A stretch of DNA of 64,000 bases from Streptomyces tendae (GTDB lineage: Bacteria; Actinomycetota; Actinomycetes; Streptomycetales; Streptomycetaceae): positions 6,200,001 through 6,264,000 of the forward strand of contig NZ_CP043959.1 in assembly GCF_008632955.1 (NCBI RefSeq). Direction: 5' to 3'. Within the stretch, counting starts at the first letter, position 1. Every line of letters starts with the position of its first letter. Below, in pieces: positions 43,947 through 52,127 of this stretch. The translations under genes were made by a program, and so were the position numbers. The notes beneath the pieces were generated by a model. It saw only the letters and a list, made by a program, of their open reading frames with translations. It made no database searches and had not been told where the DNA came from.

Positions 43947-44438
43947 ATGGAACGAGGTTCCTCGGGGCTTCGACGGCTCTTCCGTGAAATGGCCAAGTTC
44001 GGCGCGGTGGGGGGAGCCGGGGTTCTGGTCAACCTCGGTGTGTTCAACCTGGTCCGGCAGGCGACCGATCTCCCGGTGGTCCGGGCGAGCGTGATCGCCA
44101 CCGTGGTGGCGATCGTCTTCAACTACGTGGGGTTCCGGTACTTCACCTACCGCGACCGCGACAAGTCCCGCCGCACCCGCGAGATGTCGCTGTTCCTGCT
44201 GTTCAGCGTCATCGGCCTGGTGATCGAGAACGGCCTGCTCTACACCGCTACGTACGGCTTCGGCTGGGACAGCTCGCTGCAGAGCAACATCTTCAAGTTC
44301 GTCGGCATCGGCGTCGCCACGCTGTTCCGCTTCTGGTCCTACCGCACGTGGGTGTTCCGTGCGCTGCCGGTGCGGGACGAGCCCGTGGCCGGCTCGGCGC
44401 CGGCCACCGGCGACCGGCCCAGGCAGCGCGTGCCGTAG
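43947..44438 (+). CDS. GtrA-family membrane protein
   Basis: 163 residues with four spans (about 18-38, 47-67, 82-100, 115-135) and the GtrA features FGAVGGAGVLVNLGVFNL, FNYVGFRYFTYR and FRFWSYRTWVF. GtrA proteins are thought to help move polyprenyl-linked sugars across the membrane for surface glycan modification. It is divergent from purK, as in mycobacteria, and converges on the sensor kinase gene with a 12-base gap. Confidence 0.88.
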   Translation: MERGSSGLRRLFREMAKFGAVGGAGVLVNLGVFNLVRQATDLPVVRASVIATVVAIVFNYVGFRYFTYRDRDKSRRTREMSLFLLFSVIGLVIENGLLYTATYGFGWDSSLQSNIFKFVGIGVATLFRFWSYRTWVFRALPVRDEPVAGSAPATGDRPRQRVP

Positions 44439-44450
44439 GCCGGGTCCGGC

Positions 44451-45725
44451 TCAGCGCACCGTCCTGCGGTTCTCCTCGTCCGGGTCCTTCCGCGGGGGCG
44501 TGCTGGAGAGGAACAGGCCGAAGACGGCCGGGCTGGCCTGGAGCATCTCCAGGCGGCCGCCGTCCGCCTCCGCCAGGTCCCGGGCGACCGCGAGGCCGAT
44601 GCCGGTGGAGTTGCGGCCGCTGATCGCCCGTTCGAAGATCCGCGAACCCAGCTCGGCGGGGACGCCGGGCCCCTCGTCGGTGACCTCCACGACGATCTGG
44701 TTGCCGGTGACGCGGGTGCGCAGGGCGACCGTGCCGCCGCCGTGCATCAGCGAGTTCTCGATCAGCGCGGCCAGCACCTGGGCGACCGCGCCCGGTGTGC
44801 CCACCGCCCGCAGCTTCCGCTTGCCGGAGGTGACGATGGCCCGGCCCGCGCTGCGGTAGGCGGGGCGCCACTCCGCGAGCTGCTGCTTGATCACCTCGTC
44901 GAGGTCGAAGGTGACGGCCGAGCCCGTGCGCGGGTCCCGGGAGTTGGTCAGCAGCCGCTCGACCACGTCCGTCAGCCGCTCCACCTGCGTGAGCGCGATG
45001 GTCGCCTCCTCCTTCACCGTGTCGGGGTCGTCGGTGAGGGTGATCTCCTCCAGGCGCATCGACAGCGCGGTGAGCGGGGTGCGCAGCTGGTGGGAGGCGT
45101 CGGCCGCCAGGCGCCGCTCGGCGGTCAGCATGCGGCCGATGCGCTCGGCGGACGCGTCCAGCACGTCGGCGACCCGGTCCAGCTCGGGGACACCGTAGCG
45201 GCGGTGGCGGGGGCGCGGGTCGCCGGAGCCGAGGCGCTCGGCGGTCTCCGCGAGGTCGGTCAGCGGCGAGGCGAGGCGATTGGCCTGCCGGATCGCCAGC
45301 AGCACCGCCGCGATCACCGCGAGGAGCGCCACGAGACCGATGATCAGCAGGGTGCGGGCGACCTCCTTGGTCACCGAGGAGCGCGGCTCCTGCACGGTGA
45401 CCGTCTCGCCCTCCTCGCCGGGTGCCGTGGCGCTGATGACGTCGCCGTCCGGCCGGGAACCGAGCTCGATGGGCGGCTTGCCGGGGATCCGGACGACGGC
45501 GTACCGGTCCTCGGTGACCTGGTCGGCGAGGATCCCGGCGGTGACCTTGTCCTCGACGAGCAGCCGGCTGTCGACGATGCTCGCCAGCCGCACCGCCTCG
45601 GACTCCACACGCTCCTTGGCGGTCTCGGTGATGGTGCGGGTCTCGACGATCACCAGCGAGACACCGAAGACGGCGATCACGACGAGCACCACGGCGAGCG
45701 TGGACTGGATCAGGCGGCGGCGCAT
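44451..45725 (-). CDS. Two-component sensor histidine kinase
   Basis: 424 residues. Span 1 at 7-27, extracytoplasmic sensor region 28-122, span 2 at 123-146, HAMP (147-200), phosphoacceptor His212 in SHQLRTPL, N-box Asn324 (LIENSLMHGG), DEGPG at 350-354 and GIGLAV at 375-380. All catalytic motifs are intact. The partner regulator gene lies 35 bases upstream in the same operon. The signal is unknown; the small sensor region has no recognised domain. Confidence 0.92.
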   Translation of the reverse strand: MRRRLIQSTLAVVLVVIAVFGVSLVIVETRTITETAKERVESEAVRLASIVDSRLLVEDKVTAGILADQVTEDRYAVVRIPGKPPIELGSRPDGDVISATAPGEEGETVTVQEPRSSVTKEVARTLLIIGLVALLAVIAAVLLAIRQANRLASPLTDLAETAERLGSGDPRPRHRRYGVPELDRVADVLDASAERIGRMLTAERRLAADASHQLRTPLTALSMRLEEITLTDDPDTVKEEATIALTQVERLTDVVERLLTNSRDPRTGSAVTFDLDEVIKQQLAEWRPAYRSAGRAIVTSGKRKLRAVGTPGAVAQVLAALIENSLMHGGGTVALRTRVTGNQIVVEVTDEGPGVPAELGSRIFERAISGRNSTGIGLAVARDLAEADGGRLEMLQASPAVFGLFLSSTPPRKDPDEENRRTVR

Positions 45726-45760
45726 GTTCTCTTACCCGGTGGCGGAACCCCGGCGGGGGT

Positions 45761-46438
45761 TCAGCTCTTCTCGAAACGGAAGCCCACGCCGCGCACGGTG
45801 GCGATGTAGCGGGGGTTGGCCGCGTCGTCGCCGAGCTTCTTGCGCAGCCAGGAGATGTGCATGTCGAGGGTCTTGGTGGAGGACCACCAGGTGGTGTCCC
45901 AGACCTCACGCATGAGCTGGTCGCGGGTGACGACCCGGCCCGCGTCGCGCACCAGGACCCGCAGCAGGTCGAACTCCTTGGCCGTGAGCTGCAGCTCCTC
46001 GTCGCCCATCCACGCCCGGTGCGACTCGACGTCGATGCGCACCCCGTGGGTGGCCGGCGGCTGCTGCGGCTCGGCCGCGCCGCGCCGGAGCAGGGCCCGC
46101 ACCCGGGCCAGCAGTTCGGCGAGCCGGAACGGCTTGGTGACGTAGTCGTCGGCGCCCGCGTCGAGGCCGACCACCGTGTCCACCTCGTCGGCGCGCGCGG
46201 TGAGGATCAGCAGGGGGATCGTGTGCCCCTCGGCGCGGAGCCGGCGGGCGACCTCCAGGCCGTCCATGCCCGGCAGTCCGAGGTCCAGCACGACCAGGTC
46301 GACGCCGCCCTGCATTCCGGCGTCCAGTGCGCCGGGTCCGTCCTCACGCACCTCGACTTCGTAGCCCTCCCGGCGCAGGGCGCGGGCCAGCGGCTCCGAG
46401 ATGGACGCGTCGTCCTCGGCGAGCAGTACACGGGTCAT
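45761..46438 (-). CDS. OmpR/PhoB-family response regulator
   Basis: 225 residues. Receiver domain with Asp9/Asp10, phosphoacceptor Asp52 (VLDLGLPGMDG), Thr80 and Lys102 (TKPF). C-terminal winged helix: ELQLTAKEFDLLRVLVRDAG, VVTRDQLMREVW, DMHISWLRKKL, IATVRGVGFRFE. The receptor of the adjacent kinase. Targets are unknown; the divergent POT transporter gene 516 bases away is a candidate. Confidence 0.93.
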   Translation of the reverse strand: MTRVLLAEDDASISEPLARALRREGYEVEVREDGPGALDAGMQGGVDLVVLDLGLPGMDGLEVARRLRAEGHTIPLLILTARADEVDTVVGLDAGADDYVTKPFRLAELLARVRALLRRGAAEPQQPPATHGVRIDVESHRAWMGDEELQLTAKEFDLLRVLVRDAGRVVTRDQLMREVWDTTWWSSTKTLDMHISWLRKKLGDDAANPRYIATVRGVGFRFEKS

Positions 46439-46954
46439 GCCGATGATGGTAGACCCGCCGGTCGGGCCGCAGGGGTGTGATCGCCCGGCTCGCTTCTTAC
46501 CGTCGCCTCACCCGTTTCTCACCCCCGCGGACCCTGGTACGGACCTGAGGGTGTGGGGTGCGATGCTGGGCAGGGCCTTCGAATGGGTGATCACAGTGCC
46601 TTGAAACCTGTGATTCACGTCTCAAGTCCTTCCATATCCGGCACTGTCCTGCCGTATGGTGAATCAACGCCTGTTGCACCGTGGGGACCTTTGGCGGCAG
46701 TTGACGCTGAAGGTCTCTTTTGTGTGCGGGCCGGTATGTCGTACCGGCCCCGAAGCAATGACCTGTGGCCGGGCCTTCACCGCGCGTCGACGCACGGCGG
46801 AGGTGTGGATCCCGGTGGTCGCCGTCCGTCGCTCCGTGATCCGGGGCGGCACCCCCGGGCGTGGGCGGACGGTACGGCCTGCCGGTGCCGGCCAGCCCCC
46901 CACCGGGCGCGTACCCGCTCCTCGCGCGACGCGTCCCGACAGCAAGGAACGACC
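46439..46954. other. Long leader region of the POT transporter gene
   Basis: No gene. It contains an inverted repeat TGATTCAC (46611-46618) / GTGAATCA (46659-46666) and a perfect hairpin 46728-46750 (GGGCCGGTA, loop TGTCG, TACCGGCCC) about 205 bases before the transporter start. The right half could be a structured 5' leader. Promoter position cannot be fixed from sequence: TTGACG at 46701 lacks a matching -10 box. Confidence 0.5.
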
Positions 46955-48451
46955 ATGGCGTCCAGCCTGACGAAGGACTCGGTCACCCCGGGCACCCCCG
47001 GATCCGAGAAGACCTTCTTCGGCCACCCCCGCGGACTGGCCACTCTCTTCATGACCGAGATGTGGGAGCGTTTCTCCTACTACGGCATGAGGGCACTGCT
47101 CCCGCTGTACCTCGTCGCGCCGGGCGGACTCGGTCTGAGCGCGGGCACCGCCACCGCCATCTACTCGGTGTACCTCTCGCTGGTGTACCTGCTCGCCATG
47201 CCGGGCGGCTGGTTCGGTGACCGGGTCTGGGGCCCCCGCAAGACCGTCGCCGTCGCCGGCGGCATCATCATGCTGGGCCACCTGACGCTGGCCCTGCCCA
47301 CCTCGGGCACCTTCTACGCGGGCCTCGGGCTCGTCGCGATCGGCTCCGGTCTGCTGAAGGCCAACATCTCCACGATGGTCGGCCAGCTCTACAAGGGCCC
47401 GGACGACCCGCGCCGGGACGGCGGCTTCACCGTCTTCTACATGGGCATCAACCTCGGTGCCTTCGCCGCGCCGCTGATCATCGGCACCATCGGTGAGAGC
47501 GTCAACTGGCACCTGGGCTTCGCGCTCGCCGCGGTCGGCATGGGTCTGGGCGTCACGCAGTTCCTGCTGGGCAGCCGCCACCTGGACGCGCAGTCCAGCA
47601 TCGTCCCGAAGCCGCTGTCGGCCGAGGAGAAGTCCTCCACGCTGCGCAAGGCCGCGCTGTGGGCGGGCATCGCCGTCGTCGCGTACGCGATCCTCGGTTT
47701 CTCCGGCCACTACACCCTGAACTGGGTCCTGGTCCCGCTGACCCTGCTCGGCGTGATCATCCCGGTGATGGTGCTGGCCCGGATCAAGCGCGACAAGGAC
47801 CTGGACCGCACCGAACAGTCGAAGATGTCCGCGTACATCTGGTTCTTCGTCGCCGCCGCGATCTTCTGGATGATCTACGACCAGGGCGGCTCGACCCTGT
47901 CGATCTTCGCCGACTCGTCGGCCGAGAACAGCGTGCTCGGCTGGGACTTCCCGGTCTCCTGGTACCAGTCGGTCAACCCGGTCCTGATCATGGCCCTGGC
48001 CCCGGTCTTCGCCTGGATCTGGCTCGCGCTGAACCGGCGCGGCAAGGAGCCCAGCACGATCGTGAAGTTCTCCTCCGGCCTGGCGCTGGTCGGCGTCTCC
48101 TTCTTCCTGTTCCTGGCCCCGCTGTCGATCGCCGAGGGCGGTCACAAGGCGGCGGCGCTGTGGCTGGTGGCGATCTACTTCGTCCAGACCGTCGGTGAGC
48201 TGCTGCTCTCCCCGGTCGGCCTGTCGGTCACCACGAAGATGGCGCCCGCGAAGTACGCCTCGCAGATGATGGGCGTCTGGTTCCTCGCCGTCACCGCCGG
48301 TGACGCGACGACCGGCCTGCTGTCCATCGCCGGCGTCGACCTGAACAAGACGGGCATCGTCGCCCTGGAGGCGACGCTCGCCGTCGTGGCGGGTGTGGCG
48401 ATCTGGATGTACCGCAACAAGGTGAAGTCCCTGATGGGCGACGTCCGCTGA
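46955..48451 (+). CDS. POT/PTR-family proton-dependent oligopeptide transporter
   Basis: 498 residues from ATG 46955 (AAGGAA upstream); the frame is open for 134 codons further left without coding character. About 14 spans. Family motifs: EMWERFSYYGMRALL (ExxERFxYYG), GGWFGDRVWGPRKTV, FYMGINLGAF and YFVQTVGELLLSPVGLS. It imports di- and tripeptides with protons. Nearby M19 dipeptidase could process its cargo, though the two are not co-transcribed. A strong terminator follows. Confidence 0.93.
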   Translation: MASSLTKDSVTPGTPGSEKTFFGHPRGLATLFMTEMWERFSYYGMRALLPLYLVAPGGLGLSAGTATAIYSVYLSLVYLLAMPGGWFGDRVWGPRKTVAVAGGIIMLGHLTLALPTSGTFYAGLGLVAIGSGLLKANISTMVGQLYKGPDDPRRDGGFTVFYMGINLGAFAAPLIIGTIGESVNWHLGFALAAVGMGLGVTQFLLGSRHLDAQSSIVPKPLSAEEKSSTLRKAALWAGIAVVAYAILGFSGHYTLNWVLVPLTLLGVIIPVMVLARIKRDKDLDRTEQSKMSAYIWFFVAAAIFWMIYDQGGSTLSIFADSSAENSVLGWDFPVSWYQSVNPVLIMALAPVFAWIWLALNRRGKEPSTIVKFSSGLALVGVSFFLFLAPLSIAEGGHKAAALWLVAIYFVQTVGELLLSPVGLSVTTKMAPAKYASQMMGVWFLAVTAGDATTGLLSIAGVDLNKTGIVALEATLAVVAGVAIWMYRNKVKSLMGDVR

Positions 48452-48482
48452 CCCGGCCGTAACCCGCACTCCCCCACTCGAC

Positions 48483-48518
48483 GGAGGGCCCCGCAGCTCA
48501 ATGGCTGCGGGGCCCTCC
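48483..48518 (+). terminator. Strong hairpin terminator after POT gene
   Basis: A perfect 15-bp stem, GGAGGGCCCCGCAGC (48483-48497) with its complement (48504-48518), loop TCAATG, 32 bases after the transporter stop. Confidence 0.85.
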
Positions 48519-49648
48519 GCGCGTGGGGGGCGCCTGGGGCGCGGGTCGGTTACGCCTGGGCGCGGAGAGGGCTCTTCAGGGCGGCCCCTGCCGGACGGTC
48601 GGGGGTGCCCCGGCGCGGGGCGGAGGCGGAACGGGCAGGGCACCGAGGCCACCACCTCGGGCCGCCATGCGGGAAGCACCCCGGCGCGGGGCGGGTCGCG
48701 GCGGGGCTGGACAGACACCGAAGGCACCACCTGGGCACCACCGGGCGGGGAACGTCCCGGCACAGGGGGCGGGACGGGTGGCAGGGGCGCCTCGCGCCAC
48801 CGGGCGGGGAGCGCCCCGCAGGGGTGGTCCGGGTATCCCTCGGCACCACGGTGGGGCCCGACATGGCCGCAGGCGCCTCGCGCCGCCGGGCGGGCACCGG
48901 CCCAGCGGTCGGGCCACTGCCCGCGCAGCACCAGGAACGGGATGCGTGGCCACGGGGTCCGTTGTCGGGCTGCCGGTTGAGGACCCGGGCTTGGCGGTGG
49001 CCTGCGGGGGAACCGAGAACGGGGCCCTGGGGCCTCCGGGCGCGCGGAGCGCCGGGTACGGGCGGGGCCGGCCCTGGACGGTCGCGTACGGGCACCCGGG
49101 CTCGGTGGCCGGATGTGGAGGGCTGCCGGCCCCAGGCAGGTGGCCTACGGGCACAGGGGCACGTGACGGGAGCCGCCGGGGAGCGATGGCGGGAGCGCCG
49201 GGGCGGGTGGCGGCAGCCTCCGGGACGGGTGCGGCAGCCTCCGGACGGGTGGCGGCAGCCTCCGGGACGGGTGGCGGCAGCCTCCGGACGGGTGGCGGCA
49301 GCCTCCGGGACGGGTGGCGGCAGCCGGAGCGGTTGGGTTCCCCGGGCCGGTGGTGGCGGGCGGCTGGGGGCCGGTTGCGGGCCCCGCCCGCGCAGTTTCG
49401 GGCCTGTCAGGGCGCGGGGTGGGCTCAGGAAGCGCTCAGGCGGGGCTCTGAGGGGCCTGGAAGGCGTGGCAGGGCGGACTGTGGCATGAGGTCCGGTGTG
49501 CGGCGGCCTCAGGGGCGCGCGAGGGATCTGCTGCTGTACGTGGCGGGCTACCCGCCGCTGCCGCGCGCCGCGGCGCGCGGGATGTGCGCGCCGCTCCGTC
49601 TCGCGGCCCCGGGCCGGGAAGCGGCCGGGTTCCCGGGGGTGGCCCGGG
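48519..49648. other. 1.1-kb repeat-rich region without recognisable gene
   Basis: Every frame is open for long stretches because of extreme GC content, but no frame shows protein-like composition or a family resemblance. The block contains diverged motifs spaced 100-130 bases (CCGGCGCGGGGCGG; GGCGCCTCGCGCC.CCGGGCGG) and, at its right, a minisatellite (49205-49325). It lies between the transporter terminator and the end of the anti-sigma kinase gene. Confidence 0.6.
49205..49325 (+). repeat. Minisatellite, about 5.6 copies of a 20-22-bp unit
   Basis: Five consecutive copies of GGGTGGCGGCAGCCTCCGG(G)AC start at 49205, 49227, 49247, 49269 and 49290, followed by a partial copy to 49325. Units are 22, 20, 22, 21 and 22 bases, so no reading frame is preserved and the repeat is noncoding. 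Such arrays are prone to slippage and should differ in copy number between strains. Confidence 0.85.
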
Positions 49649-50212
49649 TTACGACGGGGTGCCGAGTTCGGCCCAGACCGTCTTGCCCGCCACGTCCGCG
49701 GAGCGGACCACGCCCCAGTCCAGGCAGAGACGCTGGACGATGAACATGCCGTGTCCCCCCGGCCGCCCCGCCCGGTGCGGCGTGCGCGGGGACGGCTGGC
49801 CCGTGCCCCTGTCGGTGACCTCGATCCGGATCACCTTGCGGTCGCTGGTGATGATCATCAGGTCCGGCCCCTCCGCGTGCAGGCACGCGTTGGTGACCAG
49901 CTCGGAGACGACGAGCAGGACGTCCTCGGCGGCGGCCCGCCGGTCCGCGGTGGCCGCGGGCAGCCAGCCCCAGTCGTACAGCGCCTGCCGGGTGAAGTCC
50001 CGCGCGAGCGGTACGACACCGCTCTGGTCCTCGAAGCTCAGCCGGCGGACCTGGGCGTCACCGGCCGGCCCCGGAACTGCCTCCGGAGCCGTCGGCACGG
50101 CCACGCCGCCCTCCTGGGCGCCCCTGATCGGTGCAGCGCCCCCGGGCGTCCCGGAAGCACCGCTGGGCTCCGGACCGCGGTCGCCCGGCGAGTAGGGCCG
50201 GGTGGTGCTCAT
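49649..50212 (-). CDS. Anti-sigma factor serine kinase (RsbW/PrsI-like)
   Basis: 187 residues. Disordered N-terminus (1-55), then a GHKL ATPase domain: N-box ELVTNACLHAEGP (about 104-116), VTDRGTGQPS (G1) and GGHGMFIVQRL (G2). It should bind the nearby SigI-type sigma factor and phosphorylate the STAS antagonist in ATP-dependent partner switching. The STAS gene lies 242 bases upstream on the same strand; the sigma gene is divergent. Confidence 0.88.
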   Translation of the reverse strand: MSTTRPYSPGDRGPEPSGASGTPGGAAPIRGAQEGGVAVPTAPEAVPGPAGDAQVRRLSFEDQSGVVPLARDFTRQALYDWGWLPAATADRRAAAEDVLLVVSELVTNACLHAEGPDLMIITSDRKVIRIEVTDRGTGQPSPRTPHRAGRPGGHGMFIVQRLCLDWGVVRSADVAGKTVWAELGTPS

Positions 50213-50400
50213 CAGCGCTTCACCTCACCGTGTCACCAGTTCACAATGCGAAATCTTCCGTACTCGGTCAGTCACGCGCGGACGGCCCGAATGGTTCTCG
50301 GCACCCTCCCGACCACCGCGTCCGGGACGTTCTGGGTGTCTCCTGCCCGAGCCGACCGACGGAACACCCCCGTATTCGCACGAAAAGACGCGCCGGGGAT

Positions 50401-50418
50401 ACCCGTCGGCCGACGGGT
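50401..50418. promoter_or_regulatory. Perfect 18-bp palindrome between STAS and kinase genes
   Basis: ACCCGTCGGCCGACGGGT (50401-50418) is fully self-complementary. It lies 37 bases beyond the STAS gene end in the 242-base gap before the kinase gene. It could be an operator, or a short terminator/attenuator. Confidence 0.45.
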
Positions 50419-50454
50419 GCGGCGCGAACGCCCCGCCGGGCCTGCCCGCCCGCG

Positions 50455-50832
50455 TCACGCCGAATCGTCGGCCAGGGCCGCCTCGAGCGTGTCGTGGACG
50501 GCGAACACCGCGTCCGCCCCGGTGATTTCAAACACACGCGCGACAACGGGCTGCATCCCGGCGAGATGCACGCCACCTCCGGCCGCCTCGGCCTTGAGCC
50601 GGGCACCGAGCAGCACGTTCAGCCCCGTGGAGTCACAGAACTCCAGCCGGGAGCAGTCGATGACGAGCCGCTTGAAACCCTTGGCGAGGCAGTCCTCCAG
50701 TGGCTCCCGCAACAGATCGGCGGTGTGATGGTCCAACTCACCCGCCGGGGTCACGACGGCACTGGGGCCCTCTTCTCGCACCTCGACCAGAAGCCGGCCC
50801 GACTGTGCGCTGCCGACCGTCCCGCGGTCCAT
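50455..50832 (-). CDS. STAS-domain anti-sigma factor antagonist (ArsI/RsbV-like)
   Basis: 125 residues. STAS fold: VEVREEGPSAVVTPAGELDHHTA, RLVIDCSRLEFCDSTGLNVLLGA with the phosphorylatable Ser68 in DSTGLN. Dephosphorylated protein should capture the kinase and free the sigma factor. It is divergent from the sigma gene (gap of 251 bases), giving a compact partner-switch module. The S. coelicolor counterparts are, from memory, arsI, prsI and sigI. Confidence 0.9.
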   Translation of the reverse strand: MDRGTVGSAQSGRLLVEVREEGPSAVVTPAGELDHHTADLLREPLEDCLAKGFKRLVIDCSRLEFCDSTGLNVLLGARLKAEAAGGGVHLAGMQPVVARVFEITGADAVFAVHDTLEAALADDSA

Positions 50833-51083
50833 GCCGTCTCTCTCTCCCGAGGTCGTGGCTGTTCCTGACGCCCTCGAACATTACGCCTTCCGGCCAAGCA
50901 TCGACACTCTAACAATCACGCACAAACGGACATAAGCGAACAGAACGCACTTGCGGCATGCTCCGAGTAGCCGATAGGGCTAGTAAAGACCCGTACCCGA
51001 CCACGGCCGGCTTTGGAGGCGCCGCACACCGCAGTGCACGTATCGGCTTCGGCAGCCATATGCCGAGAACGATGGAGGACATC

Positions 51084-51998
51084 ATGTCACCCCGGCTCGA
51101 CGCATCGCCTACCCATCAAGCGACGTCGACACCCCCTCCGGAACATCTGGATCCCATCGAGCAGGACGACCTGGAGGTCGTCCCGGACGGTCTGCTCGCC
51201 GGACTGCCGGAGATCCCCCCGTACGACGAGGTGGGCCCGGTGGACGCGCGGGCTCTGTCCAAGACCCTCTTCGAGCGCCTGGAGTCGCTCGACGAAGGCA
51301 CGCACGAGTACTCGTACGTACGCAACACACTTGTCGAACTCAACCTCGCCCTGGTCAAGTTCGCCGCCTCCCGGTTCCGCTCGCGCAGCGAGCCCATGGA
51401 GGACATCATCCAGGTCGGCACCGTCGGCCTGATCAAGGCGATCGACCGCTTCGAGCACACACGCGGTGTGGAGTTCCCCACCTTCGCCATGCCGACCATC
51501 ATCGGCGAGATCAAGCGCTTCTTCCGTGACACCTCGTGGTCCGTGCGCGTACCGCGCCGGCTTCAGGAGCTGCGGCTCGACCTGGCCAAGGCCGGTGACG
51601 AACTCGCCCAGCAGCTCGACCGCGCGCCGACAGTGGCCGAGCTGGCGGACCGTCTGGGCATCACCAGCGACGAGGTCGTCGAGGGCATGGCGGCGTCGAA
51701 CGCCTACACCGCCTCCTCGCTGGACGCCCAGCCGGAGGAGGACGACGCCGAGGGCGCGCTGGCGGACCGGATCGGCTACGAGGACCACGGTCTCGAAGGC
51801 ATCGAGTACATCGAGTCCTTGAAGCCGTTGATCGCCGAACTCCCCTCGCGCGACCGCAAGATCCTCTCGCTGCGCTTCGTGGCGGGCATGACCCAGTCGG
51901 AGATCGGCGAGGAGCTCGGCATCTCCCAGATGCACGTCTCCCGTCTGCTGTCCCGGACGCTGGTGAAGCTGCGCAAGGGGCTCACGGTCGAGGAGTGA
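51084..51998 (+). CDS. sigI: SigB/SigF-subfamily RNA polymerase sigma factor, SigI-type
   Basis: 304 residues from ATG 51084, chosen for GGAGG 7 bases upstream over in-frame ATGs at 51060 and 51072. Regions: 2.1-2.4 (VELNLALVKFAASRFRSRSEPMEDIIQVGTVG; RGVEFPTFAMPTIIGEIKRFFRD), 3 (RVPRRLQELRLDLAKAGDEL) and 4.2 helix-turn-helix (MTQSEIGEELGISQMHVSRLLSRTL). Group 3 stress/development sigma. Controlled by the divergent STAS protein and kinase. Followed by a terminator. Confidence 0.92.
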   Translation: MSPRLDASPTHQATSTPPPEHLDPIEQDDLEVVPDGLLAGLPEIPPYDEVGPVDARALSKTLFERLESLDEGTHEYSYVRNTLVELNLALVKFAASRFRSRSEPMEDIIQVGTVGLIKAIDRFEHTRGVEFPTFAMPTIIGEIKRFFRDTSWSVRVPRRLQELRLDLAKAGDELAQQLDRAPTVAELADRLGITSDEVVEGMAASNAYTASSLDAQPEEDDAEGALADRIGYEDHGLEGIEYIESLKPLIAELPSRDRKILSLRFVAGMTQSEIGEELGISQMHVSRLLSRTLVKLRKGLTVEE

Positions 51999-52025
51999 TC
52001 CTCCCCGTCCGACGCTCGTCCTCCT

Positions 52026-52053
52026 GGGGGCGGCCCGTTCCCGGGCCGCCCCC
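52026..52053 (+). terminator. Hairpin terminator after sigma gene
   Basis: A 12-bp perfect stem GGGGGCGGCCCG (52026-52037) / CGGGCCGCCCCC (52042-52053), loop TTCC. Confidence 0.8.
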
Positions 52054-52127
52054 TGTTCGGCAGTGTGAGGCCTGACACATCCGAACGCCGCCGCGAACCG
52101 GAGCGGGTCGGATCACCTCGAACCGCC

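Noticed and set aside
49205..49325. Possible CRISPR array
   Set aside because: Units are contiguous 20-22-base copies with no unique spacers and no cas genes nearby; it is a minisatellite.
48523..49743. 406-codon + strand frame in the repeat-rich block
   Set aside because: Low-complexity Gly/Arg/Ala translation spanning frame-shifting repeats and running into the opposing anti-sigma kinase gene.
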